NCBI RefSeq assembly: GCF_000718025.1 | Contig: NZ_JODS01000018.1 | Coordinates: 177,190-241,189, forward strand | Length of the DNA: 64,000 nt | Direction of reading: 5' to 3' | Source of the DNA: Kitasatospora purpeofusca | GTDB lineage: Bacteria; Actinomycetota; Actinomycetes; Streptomycetales; Streptomycetaceae | Shown: piece by piece, positions 34,555 through 42,484 of the stretch | How positions within the stretch are numbered: position 1 is the stretch's first letter | Layout: every line of letters begins with the position of its first letter | Program-made: the position numbers and the translations under genes | Notes under the pieces: model-generated | Database searches by the model: none | Seen by the model: the letters and a program-made list of their open reading frames with translations, nothing else | What the model was told of the DNA's origin: nothing

Positions 34555-35928
34555 GTGGCGCGGGTTGCAGTGATCGGTGGCGGTATCGGCGGCCTGGGGG
34601 CCGCGCTCATGCTCGGGCGACGGGGGCACACCGTCACCCTCTTCGAGCAGGACACCCGGGAGGCCGGGGACGACCTGCACCGGGACTTCTTCCACTGGGA
34701 CCGCCCCCGCGTCCCGCAGGCCGTCCAGCCGCACTCCCTGCTTGCTCCGGTGCGCACGGTGCTGCACGCCGAGGCGCCGGACGTCTACGCGGACCTGCTG
34801 GCGCGCGGCGCCCGGGAGTACCACGAGTTCGACTGGTTCGACGAGCACCCGCCGCACCGGGCCGGCGACGAGGAACTGGTGACCCTCCGCACCCGCCGGA
34901 TCGTGCTGGAGGCCGCCCTGGCCTCGGCCGTGCGGCGCGAGCCCACCGTCGACGTGCGGCGCGGCCACCGGGTCGACGGCCTCACCTTCGCGCCGGGCGA
35001 CCCCGCCCGGGTCACCGGCGTCACCGTCGGCGCGGACACCCACCCGGCGGACCTGGTCGTCGACGCGGCCGGCCGTCGCTCCCCGGTCCCCGGGATGCTC
35101 GTCGCGGCGGGCTGCCGCCCGCCCGTGGTCGAGAGCCACCGCGCCGGGATCGCCTACCTGTGCCGCTGGTACCGCGTCCGGGAGGACGGCCCCCGCGACC
35201 CGGGCCGGCTGCGGAACGGCTCGTCCACGCCGTTCGCGCTCGCCGGGGTCTTCCCCTCCGACAACGACACCTTCGCGGTGAACGTGGTCGTCTCCACCAC
35301 GGAACCGACCCGGGGCGCGCTCACCGACCCCGCCGTGTTCGAGGCCGTCGCCCGCAGCTTCCCCGCCACCGCCGCCTGGCTCGACCTGGCCGCCGAACCG
35401 CTCTCCGACGTCCTGGCGATGGCCGGCCTGGACAACCGCTGGACCTCCCTCGTCGACGACGAGGGCCCCGTCGTCACCGGCCTGGTCAACGCCGGGGACA
35501 GCCTCGTCCACACCAACCCGACCCTCGGCCACGGCGCGGCCCTCGGCCTGCGCGCCGCCCAGTACCTCGCCGGCCACGTCGAGGAGACGGTCGCGGACCC
35601 GGGCGGCTACCACGACTGGACGGTGCGGGCCCTGCGCCCCTGGTTCGACGCCCAGGTGGCGGCCGACCGTGTCGCCGGGCAGCGCCTCGCCGAGGGCGCG
35701 GAGTCCACCGACCGGCGGGCCGCCGCCCTCGCCGCCTGCGCCTTCGACGACCCCGTCGTGATGCGGGCCCGCGCGCAGGTGCGACACCTGCTGCGCACGC
35801 CCGGCGAGGCGTACGCGACCGCCGAGGTCGACCGCAGCGTCACCGCCTGGCTGGCCGCCCGCCCGGACTTCGAGCCGACGCACGACGGCCCGACCCGCGC
35901 CGAGTGGGACGCCCTCGTCCCGGCCTGA
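34555..35928 (+). CDS. FAD-dependent oxidoreductase
   Basis: This 457-residue flavoprotein starts at GTG with GAAGGGGAG upstream. It has the N-terminal Rossmann motif VAVIGGGIGGLGAALMLGRRGH, the acidic strand TLFEQD, and the second FAD motif GLVNAGDSLVHTNPTLGHGAALGLR. This is the layout of class A flavin monooxygenases, tryptophan-halogenase relatives and geranylgeranyl reductases. No halogenase WxWxIP motif is seen. A putative -10 (TAGGCT) lies about 30 nt upstream. Substrate unknown; no biosynthetic cluster surrounds it. Confidence 0.85.
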   Translation: MARVAVIGGGIGGLGAALMLGRRGHTVTLFEQDTREAGDDLHRDFFHWDRPRVPQAVQPHSLLAPVRTVLHAEAPDVYADLLARGAREYHEFDWFDEHPPHRAGDEELVTLRTRRIVLEAALASAVRREPTVDVRRGHRVDGLTFAPGDPARVTGVTVGADTHPADLVVDAAGRRSPVPGMLVAAGCRPPVVESHRAGIAYLCRWYRVREDGPRDPGRLRNGSSTPFALAGVFPSDNDTFAVNVVVSTTEPTRGALTDPAVFEAVARSFPATAAWLDLAAEPLSDVLAMAGLDNRWTSLVDDEGPVVTGLVNAGDSLVHTNPTLGHGAALGLRAAQYLAGHVEETVADPGGYHDWTVRALRPWFDAQVAADRVAGQRLAEGAESTDRRAAALAACAFDDPVVMRARAQVRHLLRTPGEAYATAEVDRSVTAWLAARPDFEPTHDGPTRAEWDALVPA

Positions 35929-36013
35929 CGCCGGATGTCCGTACCGGTCCGCGCTCCTGTCCGGGAAGTGTGCGAACGGCCGGTGCGCCGGCGGACGCCG
36001 AGAGGCCCGCTGT

Positions 36014-36026
36014 TAGCCTCGTCGAC
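36014..36026 (+). promoter_or_regulatory. -10 element of a probable leaderless promoter
   Basis: TAGCCT at 36014-36019 stands 7 nt before the ATG of the MFS gene, and no ribosome binding site is present. This spacing is typical of leaderless mRNAs, which are frequent in actinobacteria. Confidence 0.5.
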
Positions 36027-37310
36027 ATGATCATGATGAAGCGGGGGGCCGGGCGGAAGGTGTCCGAGGAGTCGGAGGCCGGTCCGCAACGGGCCCTGAT
36101 CGCCGCGTGTTTCGTCAACCGGGTGGGCAACGGCCTCTTCAACGCCGCGTCCGTCCTCTACTTCACGCTCGTGGTGCACCTGCCCGCCACCCAGGTCGGG
36201 GCGGGCCTGACGATCGCCGGCCTCTGCGGCCTGGCGGCCGGCATCCCGGCGGGCAACCTGGCCGACCGGTACGGGCCGCGGGTCATCTGGCTGACCTCCC
36301 TCGTCGTCCAGGCGGTCAGCATGGCCGCGTTCGTGCTCATCGACAGCTGGCTCGCGTTCGTGCTGCTGGCCACGGTGGACCGGCTGGCCGCCTCGGCGGG
36401 CGGCGCCGCGGGCGGCGCGCTCATCGCCAGGGCCGGCGGCGAGCGGCCCGCCGCGTTCCGGGCCAGGCTCCGCACCTACGTCAACCTCGGCGTGGTCATG
36501 GGCACCCTGGGCGCGGCCGTCGCCCTCCAGATCGACACCCGCGCCGCCTACACCGCGCTGATCCTCGCCAACGCCGCCAGCTTCGCCGGAGCCGCACTGG
36601 TCGCACTGCTCGGCGTCCCCGCCTACCCGCCGCTGCCCCGGCCCGAGCAGCACCGCCAGTGGTCGGTCCTGGCCGACCGGCCGTACGTGTCCTTCGTCGC
36701 CCTCTACAGCGCCATGGGCCTGCAGTACCAGACCGTCTCGCTGCTCCTGCCGATCTGGCTCAGCGCCCACACCGACGCACCGCGCTGGACCGTGGCGGCG
36801 GTCTACGCGATCAACAGCGGCGTCTGCGTGCTGCTCCAGAGCAGGCTCGGCGCCAAGGTGGAGACCCCCCGTCAGGGCGGGCGCGCCTTCCGCCTCGCCG
36901 GGCTGATGTTCCTGCTCAGCTGCCCCCTGATGGCACTGACCGCCGACGTCCCCGCCTGGGTGGCGCCGGTGCTGGCCGTGCTCGCGGTGGTCCTCCACAG
37001 CATCGGCGAGGTGTGGGAGTCCTCGGCCGGCTACGCCCTCGGCTTCGGCCTCGCACCCGACCACGCCCAGGGCCAGTACCAGGGCCTGCTCGGCATCGGC
37101 TTCAACGCCGGTCAGGCCCTCGCGCCGCTGGTCCTGACCGGCGCCGTGCTCGGCCTCGGCCACACCGGCTGGCTGCTCCTCGGCCTCTTCTTCGCCGCCC
37201 TCGGCGCCGTGGCCCCGCCCCTGGCCGGCTGGGCCGAGCGCACCCGCCCGGCGCCTCCGGCCCCCGACGTCCAAGCCCCCGCCGACGCCTCCGCCCGGCT
37301 CAGCCCGTGA
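36027..37310 (+). CDS. MFS transporter
   Basis: This is a 427-residue 12-segment transporter. Three Met codons crowd the start (MIMM); the first is chosen because a -10 hexamer lies 7 nt upstream, pointing to a leaderless transcript. GNLADRYGPRVIWL is the motif A loop between helices 2 and 3. RVGNGLFNAASVLYFTLVVHLPATQVGAGLT is helix 1 and its loop. Its last 11 nt overlap the end of the convergent TmrB-like gene, so the two transcripts must collide or overlap. Substrate unknown. Confidence 0.87.
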   Translation: MIMMKRGAGRKVSEESEAGPQRALIAACFVNRVGNGLFNAASVLYFTLVVHLPATQVGAGLTIAGLCGLAAGIPAGNLADRYGPRVIWLTSLVVQAVSMAAFVLIDSWLAFVLLATVDRLAASAGGAAGGALIARAGGERPAAFRARLRTYVNLGVVMGTLGAAVALQIDTRAAYTALILANAASFAGAALVALLGVPAYPPLPRPEQHRQWSVLADRPYVSFVALYSAMGLQYQTVSLLLPIWLSAHTDAPRWTVAAVYAINSGVCVLLQSRLGAKVETPRQGGRAFRLAGLMFLLSCPLMALTADVPAWVAPVLAVLAVVLHSIGEVWESSAGYALGFGLAPDHAQGQYQGLLGIGFNAGQALAPLVLTGAVLGLGHTGWLLLGLFFAALGAVAPPLAGWAERTRPAPPAPDVQAPADASARLSP

Positions 37311-37824
37311 CCGCCTCCGCGATCCGCCGGGCGGCCTGGGCAGGCGTGAGGTGCGTGGTGTCGACGACCTCGGCCTCCGCGTGCAGCCAGGTGCGGGCCG
37401 CCTCGGCGTAGGGCTCCAGATACCTGAGGCGGAACGGCGAGGGGCCGCCGAGCACGGTGTCCCCCTCGATCCGCCCGCGCAGCGTCTCCTGGTCGGCGTG
37501 GAGGACGAAGTGCCGTACGGGGATGCCGTGCTGGGCCAGGCCCGTGCTGATCTCGCGCCAGTACCGCTCGACCAGGACGGTCATCGGCATCACCAGCGTG
37601 CCCCCGGTGTAGTCGAGCACCCGCCGCGCGGTCTCCACCACGAGCGGCCGCCACGGCGGCCAGTGCTGGAAGTTGCCGGTGTCGGGCAGCCCCGGCGTGA
37701 TGTCCATGAGCGTCTCGCCGACCTTCTCGGCGTCGAGCACCCGCGACTCCGGAATCAGCGGCTGCACCAGCGCCGCCGTCGTCGTCTTGCCCGCACCGTG
37801 GGTGCCGTTGAGCCATACGATCAT
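37300..37824 (-). CDS. TmrB-like P-loop ATPase
   Basis: This 174-residue protein has MIVWLNGTHGAGKTTTAALV, a Walker A at residues 7-14, then VLDAEKVGETL, NFQHWPPWRPLVVETARRVLDYTGGTLVMPMTVL and HFVLHADQETLRGRI. These match the layout of the tunicamycin resistance protein TmrB and its many kinase-like relatives. Whether it gives antibiotic resistance is not known; most homologues are uncharacterised. Its end overlaps the convergent MFS gene by 11 nt. Confidence 0.85.
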   Translation of the reverse strand: MIVWLNGTHGAGKTTTAALVQPLIPESRVLDAEKVGETLMDITPGLPDTGNFQHWPPWRPLVVETARRVLDYTGGTLVMPMTVLVERYWREISTGLAQHGIPVRHFVLHADQETLRGRIEGDTVLGGPSPFRLRYLEPYAEAARTWLHAEAEVVDTTHLTPAQAARRIAEAVTG

Positions 37825-37849
37825 GCGCCCGATCCTAGATGGGTAGTTC

Positions 37850-37888
37850 CGATGTCGGTCAGTAGTCGTATGCGATCAGTGAGTGGGT
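37850..37888 (-). repeat. Remnant of an IS982-type end
   Basis: The stretch CGATGTCGGTCAGTAGTCGT and the bases after it match 39109-39147, the end of the IS982-type transposase remnant, at roughly 85 percent over about 40 nt and in the same orientation. The carbon-nitrogen hydrolase gene therefore lies between two copies of one IS end. Confidence 0.7.
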
Positions 37889-37896
37889 GGCGGTGG

Positions 37897-37925
37897 TTGA
37901 CGGGGGCTGTGGGCGACGGCATGAT
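37897..37925 (+). promoter_or_regulatory. Promoter of the nitrilase-fold gene
   Basis: TTGACG at 37897-37902 and CATGAT at 37920-37925 are separated by 17 nt, close to the sigma-70/HrdB consensus. This predicts a leader of about 150 nt before the ATG at 38080. Confidence 0.55.
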
Positions 37926-38079
37926 GACGGACTGCGTGGCCTACGCCGAACCTCCCGCGACCGTCCCCAGCACGGTCTCCCATCGGAGGCAAAGGGACTA
38001 GCGTCTCAGGTCGCTGTCGCAGCCCGATCGCCTCGGGCGAGGTTGCTGGGGAACGGTCGCTCAGGCGTGGAAGGCCGCG

Positions 38080-39096
38080 ATGACAGCCCGCAGGAACTTC
38101 AAGCGCCAGGTGCGCGCCCGTGCCGCTAAGACCGGCGAGTCCTACACGTCTGCCCTCCGGCACTTCCGTCCGACTCCATCAGGAGACGTCATGTCGGAAG
38201 TAAGGAACCCCAAGAGCGTGCGGCTTGCCGTCGCGCAGACCCCCGTCCGCGAGGACCCCCGAGATGTGGACGCGCTGCGCGAAAGCGGCCGTCAGGTCCG
38301 TGCTCTGATGCGCGAGGCGGGTGCTCGGGGCGCGAGGATCGTGCACTTCCCGGAAGGCGCGATCTGCTTTCCCCACAAGCTCGTCATGTCCGTGGATGGC
38401 CCGGACGCGGTCGGCCCGGCGGACTGGGACCGGTGCCAGTGGCCGGTTCTGCGAGCAGAGTTGGCTGCGATCACCGAGCTGGCAGGCGAGTTGCGGCTGT
38501 GGACGGTGATCGCCTCGGTGCACCGCCTGACTGAGCCGAACCGCCCGCACAACAGCCTTTACGTCATCTCCGATCGCGGCGAGGTGGTCACGCGCTACGA
38601 CGAGCGCCTGCTGTCGAACACGAAGGTCTCGTACATGTACTCGCCGGGCATTTCACCGGTGACCTTCGATGTCGACGGTGTGCGTTTCGGCTGCCTGCTC
38701 GGCATGGAGATCCACTACCCGGAGTTGTTCGCCGAGTACGAGAGCCTGGACGTCGACTGCGTTCTGTTCTCCACGACCGGCGTCTCCCCGGGCAACGCCG
38801 CCGCCCAAGCCCAGGGCCACGCCGCGGCGAACAGCTACTGGGTCAGCTTTTCGGTGCCGTCGCAGCACAGCGCCACCGCGCCGTCCGGAGTCATCGCCCC
38901 GGGCGGCGATTGGCTTGAACGGTGCCCCGCGGACGGTTCGCCGTCGGTGGCGGTCGTGGACCTCGACGACGGTTCCGAGGCCGCCGCAGAAGCAGTGGCT
39001 TACGCGCGTCCCTGGCGTCGCAAGTCGCGCGCCGGCCTGTACGCAGGGCACCAGGTGACCGATCCGCGCAGCGAGGACCGCTCTGCGGCCTTCTAG
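38080..39096 (+). CDS. Carbon-nitrogen hydrolase (nitrilase) fold protein lacking two catalytic residues
   Basis: The ATG at 38080 (with TGGAAGG upstream) gives 338 residues. A second start at 38191 (MSEVRN) has a better AGGAG and would drop the Arg/Lys-rich N-terminus MTARRNFKRQVRARAAKTGE. The nitrilase fold is clear: HFPEGAICFP holds the catalytic Glu, and GCLLGMEIHYPELF aligns with the usual ICYDxRFPE. In that alignment the nucleophile Cys is Gly and the catalytic Lys region reads YDERLLS. So the enzyme is probably inactive as an amidase, or uses another chemistry. It lies between two IS982-type remnants and may be a transferred gene. Confidence 0.82.
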   Translation: MTARRNFKRQVRARAAKTGESYTSALRHFRPTPSGDVMSEVRNPKSVRLAVAQTPVREDPRDVDALRESGRQVRALMREAGARGARIVHFPEGAICFPHKLVMSVDGPDAVGPADWDRCQWPVLRAELAAITELAGELRLWTVIASVHRLTEPNRPHNSLYVISDRGEVVTRYDERLLSNTKVSYMYSPGISPVTFDVDGVRFGCLLGMEIHYPELFAEYESLDVDCVLFSTTGVSPGNAAAQAQGHAAANSYWVSFSVPSQHSATAPSGVIAPGGDWLERCPADGSPSVAVVDLDDGSEAAAEAVAYARPWRRKSRAGLYAGHQVTDPRSEDRSAAF

Positions 39097-39106
39097 GACA
39101 AGCAGG

Positions 39107-39693
39107 TCCGATGCGGTCAGTGGTCGCAGGCGATCAGCGAGCGGGTGACCGGTGTGCCGATCAGGTTGTTGTGCCAGATGCCGGCGGCCGCCCGGGTGAC
39201 CCGCTGGGTCACCCGGGCGGCCACGCCCTCGAAGGTCCGTCCACCGTGTCGTTCCAGGTCAAGCTGCCCTTTGAGGGTGTCGTTGACCGACTCGATCAGC
39301 TGGCGGACCTTCTTGAGCATCGGCTCGCCGTATCGCTTCTTCTCGCGCTTGAGTGACGGCCTCAGGAGTTCGATGCCCTGCTCGGCGAGGTCCTTCTCGA
39401 ACGGCTCGGAGGCGAATCCCTTGTCCGTCATGAGCAGGATGCCGCTGCGCGCGGCCACCAAGTCGGCCTCGACTTCGAGCATCGCCGCCAGGACCTCGCG
39501 TTCGCCTCATGCGCTTGAGCAGTGGCAGTGCCGACTTCAACCGCTTGCTGTAGCCGGGCCGTTGGGGCAGGTAGGGGAACATGTCGGACAGGTGCTTGTT
39601 CGCGTAGCGCAGCCAGCGGGCTTCGGAGTGGTAGCCGAGCAGGGCCTGGGCGACCGCGAGGCAGACGAGTTCGGAGTCCCGGACGGTCCTCAC
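39107..39693 (-). pseudogene. IS982 family transposase remnant
   Basis: Two pieces of one transposase are seen. The N-terminal part reads DSELVCLAVAQALLGYHSEA...YLPQRPGYSKRLKSALPLLK and lacks about the first 50 residues. The C-terminal part reads LLMTDKGFASEPFEKDL...GIWHNNLIGTPVTRSLIACDH. They meet at about 39500 in different frames, and roughly 100 residues of the catalytic middle, including the first Asp region, are missing. The element is dead. The end sequence at 39107-39147 is repeated at 37850-37888. The family is assigned from the motifs by memory. Confidence 0.8.
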
Positions 39694-39736
39694 CCGGTGT
39701 ACCGGTGTCCCGGGGCTCCGTCCGGGTTCGGGGCCG

Positions 39737-40087
39737 TCAGCTGTCCCCGCCGGGCCGGAGGTGGGCGTCCAGGAAGGCCCGGACGCCCGCCCCGTCGGTC
39801 GCCTCCGTCGTGGTGGCCACCGCTTCGCCGTCCAGGACGAGCACGAAGGTCGGCGCGCCCAGCACCCCGTACCGTGCGGTGGCCGCCGGGCAGCGCACGA
39901 TGTCGGTGCGGACGACGGCGACGCGGCCCGCGTACTCGCGGGCCACGTCCTTGACCACCGGTTCCAGGTCCTTGCAGGCGGCGGCCCACACGCCCCAGAA
40001 GTACGCGAGCACCGGACCGTCGACGTGCGCGAGCACGAAGTCGAATTCCGCGTCCTCCTTGGGATGGTGCACCCCGACTGCTGCCAT
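39737..40087 (-). CDS. Thioredoxin-like protein with an altered active site (WAAAC)
   Basis: This 116-residue thioredoxin fold protein starts at ATG 40087 with AAGGAG 8 nt upstream. The active site WCGPC reads WAAAC (YFWGVWAAACKDLEPV), so the first, nucleophilic Cys is Ala. The cis-Pro loop GAPTFVLVLDG is intact. Without the first Cys it cannot do normal dithiol exchange; it could hold clients or act as a monothiol protein. The longer open frame upstream is not coding. Confidence 0.85.
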   Translation of the reverse strand: MAAVGVHHPKEDAEFDFVLAHVDGPVLAYFWGVWAAACKDLEPVVKDVAREYAGRVAVVRTDIVRCPAATARYGVLGAPTFVLVLDGEAVATTTEATDGAGVRAFLDAHLRPGGDS

Positions 40088-40275
40088 GCGGTCTTCTCCT
40101 TCGTCGTCGCGACCGGCTCGCTCGCCGCCCCATTCTCCCTGGTCTTCTCCCTGGTCGGCGCTCCGCCGGCGGCACCCGTGCCTCGGAGCCCGGGCGCGAG
40201 CCGTCGGCGCCGCCCGCAACGGACTCGTCGCCGGAAGCCGGGGCCCCGGCCTGCCGCTGGGCGCCTCCCTTGTGC

Positions 40276-40845
40276 CTATGCCCCGCTGCGGCACCCCGCG
40301 AGGAGGGCGGCGACCATCCGTGCCACCTCGTCCCGGCCGTAGTCGGGGCCGGTGATGGAGAGGTTGCCGATGGCGCGCATCAACGTGTAGGCGGTGATGC
40401 CGGGTTCGAGTTCGCCGGCGGCCGTGCAGGCGTCCAGGAGTGTCGCGCAGGCGGGGACCAGGGTGTCGAGCATCAGGGTGTGGAGGTTCTCCAGCCCCGG
40501 GTCGCCGGACCCGAGTGCCGCGCCGAGGCCGTGCTTGGTCACCAGGAACTCCACGAACGCGTCCGCCCAGCGGGTCAGGGCGGTGAACGGGGAGTCGGAC
40601 TCCGCCAGCAGCCGGGGCGCGAGCGCGGCGCAGGTGTCGATCTGGTGCCGGTAGACGGCGGTGACGAGGTCGGCCCGGGTCGGGAAGTTCCGGTAGAGCG
40701 TGCCGACGCCGACGCCGGCGCGTTCGGCGATGTCCCGGACGGGGGCCTGGACCCCCTGCTCCACGAAGACCGCCGCGGCGGCCGCCAGTACGCCGTCGCG
40801 GGTGCGCTGCGCCTGTGCTTGGCGTACTCCGACCGGTTCCGGCAC
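40276..40845 (-). CDS. TetR family regulator
   Basis: This 189-residue regulator starts at GTG 40845 with AAGGAG 6 nt upstream. The N-terminal helix-turn-helix is RDGVLAAAAAVFVEQGVQAPVRDIAERAGVGVGTLYRNFPTRADLVTAVY. The C-terminal ligand domain is typical of the SCO1712-like group with LGSGDPGLENLHTLMLDTLVPAC. It is divergent from the hydrolase gene; two near-perfect palindromes between them are probable operators. It likely represses both genes until a hydrophobic ligand binds. Confidence 0.92.
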   Translation of the reverse strand: MPEPVGVRQAQAQRTRDGVLAAAAAVFVEQGVQAPVRDIAERAGVGVGTLYRNFPTRADLVTAVYRHQIDTCAALAPRLLAESDSPFTALTRWADAFVEFLVTKHGLGAALGSGDPGLENLHTLMLDTLVPACATLLDACTAAGELEPGITAYTLMRAIGNLSITGPDYGRDEVARMVAALLAGCRSGA

Positions 40846-40862
40846 GGGCTTCTCCTTTACTC

Positions 40863-40904
40863 GCGGAACAATGTTCCGCTAGATTGGCGGAACGCTGCTC
40901 CGCC
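40863..40904. promoter_or_regulatory. Paired TetR operators
   Basis: Two palindromes: GCGGAACaatGTTCCGC at 40863-40879 (7-bp arms) and GGCGGAACgctGCTCCGCC at 40886-40904 (one mismatch pair). They share the half-site GCGGAAC and lie in the divergent TetR/hydrolase promoter region. Confidence 0.8.
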
Positions 40905-40948
40905 AAATTATGGCAGAGCCTTCTCCTGGAGAAAGCGCAGGTCCCCCC

Positions 40949-41854
40949 ATGTCCGTCCACCCCCTGGACCAGCGGATCGTCTCGGTCAAGCCCATTGCCG
41001 TCCCCGCACCCGGCCGCAGTGTCGAACTGCAGGTGAAGGTCACCGCCCCACTGGCGGGCCGGAACCTTCCCGTCATCGTGTTCTCCCACGGCAACGCCTG
41101 GTCCCTCGACGGGTACGAGCCCCTCGTCGACCGCTGGGCCGCGGCCGGATTCGTCGTCGTGCAGCCCACCCACCTGGACTCCCGCCGTTACGGCATCGGC
41201 TGGGAGGACCCGCGCTTCGCCGGCATCTGGCGGGTGCGGATCGCCGACCTCCACGCCGTCCTCGACCACCTCGGCGACATCCTTCGCCAGGTGGACGGCC
41301 TGGAGGCCCGGGTCGACCGCGGACGCGTCGCGGTCGCCGGCCACTCCTGGGGCGCCCAGACGGCCGGCGCGGTCCTCGGCACGCGCGTGCTCGACGCCGA
41401 CGGCGTGCCCGGCGAGGACTTCTCCCACCCCGCCGTCACGGCCGGCGCACTGATCGCCGCGACCGGAGCCGGCGACACGCTCACCCCGTTCGCCGTCGAG
41501 CACCTGCCGTTCATGAGGCCGGACTACTCCACCATGACCGTCCCCACCCTGGTCGTCGCGGGCGGCAAGGACCAATCGCGGCTCTCCATGCGGGGGCCGG
41601 ACTGGTTCACCGACGCCTACCACCTCGCCCCGTCCCCGAAGAGCCTGCTCGCGGTCGCCGAGGGTGAGCACACCATGGGCGGCGTCGCCGGCGAGGCGGT
41701 CGCCGAGACCACCGACGAGGACCCCGCCCGCGTCGCCCTCGTCGCCGACGCGATCTCCGCCTACCTCCTCGACGCGCTCAAGGTCGACGGCACCGCCTGG
41801 GCCGCCTTCAACGACGCTGCCAGCGAAGGCGGTTGGAGCCTCTCCGGCAAGTGA
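40949..41854 (+). CDS. Alpha/beta hydrolase
   Basis: The ATG at 40949 gives 301 residues (MSVHPLDQRIV); an ATG at 40910, immediately after the operator, would add 13 residues and looks less natural. The nucleophile elbow is VAVAGHSWGAQTA; the oxyanion strand is PVIVFSHGNAWSL; the acid and His are probably in VVAGGKDQSRLS and VAEGEHTMGG. It resembles dienelactone hydrolase or platelet-activating-factor acetylhydrolase-type esterases. It is probably controlled by the divergent TetR regulator. Substrate unknown. Confidence 0.88.
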   Translation: MSVHPLDQRIVSVKPIAVPAPGRSVELQVKVTAPLAGRNLPVIVFSHGNAWSLDGYEPLVDRWAAAGFVVVQPTHLDSRRYGIGWEDPRFAGIWRVRIADLHAVLDHLGDILRQVDGLEARVDRGRVAVAGHSWGAQTAGAVLGTRVLDADGVPGEDFSHPAVTAGALIAATGAGDTLTPFAVEHLPFMRPDYSTMTVPTLVVAGGKDQSRLSMRGPDWFTDAYHLAPSPKSLLAVAEGEHTMGGVAGEAVAETTDEDPARVALVADAISAYLLDALKVDGTAWAAFNDAASEGGWSLSGK

Positions 41855-41920
41855 TCCCCGCCGGTCCGGCCCGGTCCCGCCAGTCTGGCCCGGTCCCGCC
41901 CGGCCCCGCCCTGCCGGCCG

Positions 41921-42427
41921 CTACGTCCCGGCCTGCTGGTAGAGCGTCACCAGGAGGCCGTGCACCGGCTCGCCCTCCGGCTCCTCCTCCGCCCCGTCGA
42001 CCAGTTCGGCCAGCGCCTTGGCGAGCCGGGCCGCCTTGGCCGAACTTAGCCGAATATGACGAAGCGTCAGAAGATGGTCGACGGGGGAGCGTTCCAACTC
42101 CTGGGCGACGGCGCCGAACAGCGCGGCGGTGCCCTCGGCCCGGGGCCGGGCGACGACCATCCGCTCGGCCGTCCGCCGGTAGTACTTCTCGGTGCCGCCG
42201 CGCACCTGTCGCGTTCCCGCCTCCTGGATCAGCCCCGCCTCGCCCAGCACCCGGAGGTGGTGGGAGACGCTGCCCTTGTTCACCCCCAGCTGCGCGGCGA
42301 GCCGGCTGATCGTCGACGGCCGGCCGCTCAGCGCGAACAGCAGGCGCTGACGGGTGGGGTGGGCGAGGGCGGTGTGCTGCTGGGGCGTGCTGATCCGCTG
42401 GACGCTGTCGTCCGGTTGATGGCTCAC
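41921..42427 (-). CDS. ArsR-type winged helix regulator
   Basis: The GTG at 42427 gives 168 residues (VSHQPDDSVQ). A TTG at 42463 would extend it but would run through the divergent promoter. The winged helix is TALAHPTRQRLLFALSGRPSTISRLAAQLGVNKGSVSHHLRVLGEAGLIQEAG, then a wing VRGGTEKYYRRTAERM. The C-terminal part is helical. It is divergent from the S41 peptidase gene, with operator-like inverted sequences between. No Cys metal site is seen, so the signal is not a classic ArsR metal. Confidence 0.85.
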   Translation of the reverse strand: MSHQPDDSVQRISTPQQHTALAHPTRQRLLFALSGRPSTISRLAAQLGVNKGSVSHHLRVLGEAGLIQEAGTRQVRGGTEKYYRRTAERMVVARPRAEGTAALFGAVAQELERSPVDHLLTLRHIRLSSAKAARLAKALAELVDGAEEEPEGEPVHGLLVTLYQQAGT

Positions 42428-42432
42428 CCAAT

Positions 42433-42484
42433 CAAGCGTTAAGTACGATTGACGCTTTGGCAAGCCGCTGGTCTACTCCCTCCC
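42433..42484 (+). promoter_or_regulatory. Leaderless promoter and ArsR operator for the S41 gene
   Basis: TTGACG (42449-42454), 17-nt spacer and TCTACT (42472-42477) form a promoter that ends 7 nt before the ATG, so the mRNA is probably leaderless. Inverted arms AAGCGT (42434-42439) and ACGCTT (42452-42457) overlap the -35, as expected for repression by the divergent ArsR-type protein. Confidence 0.6.
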
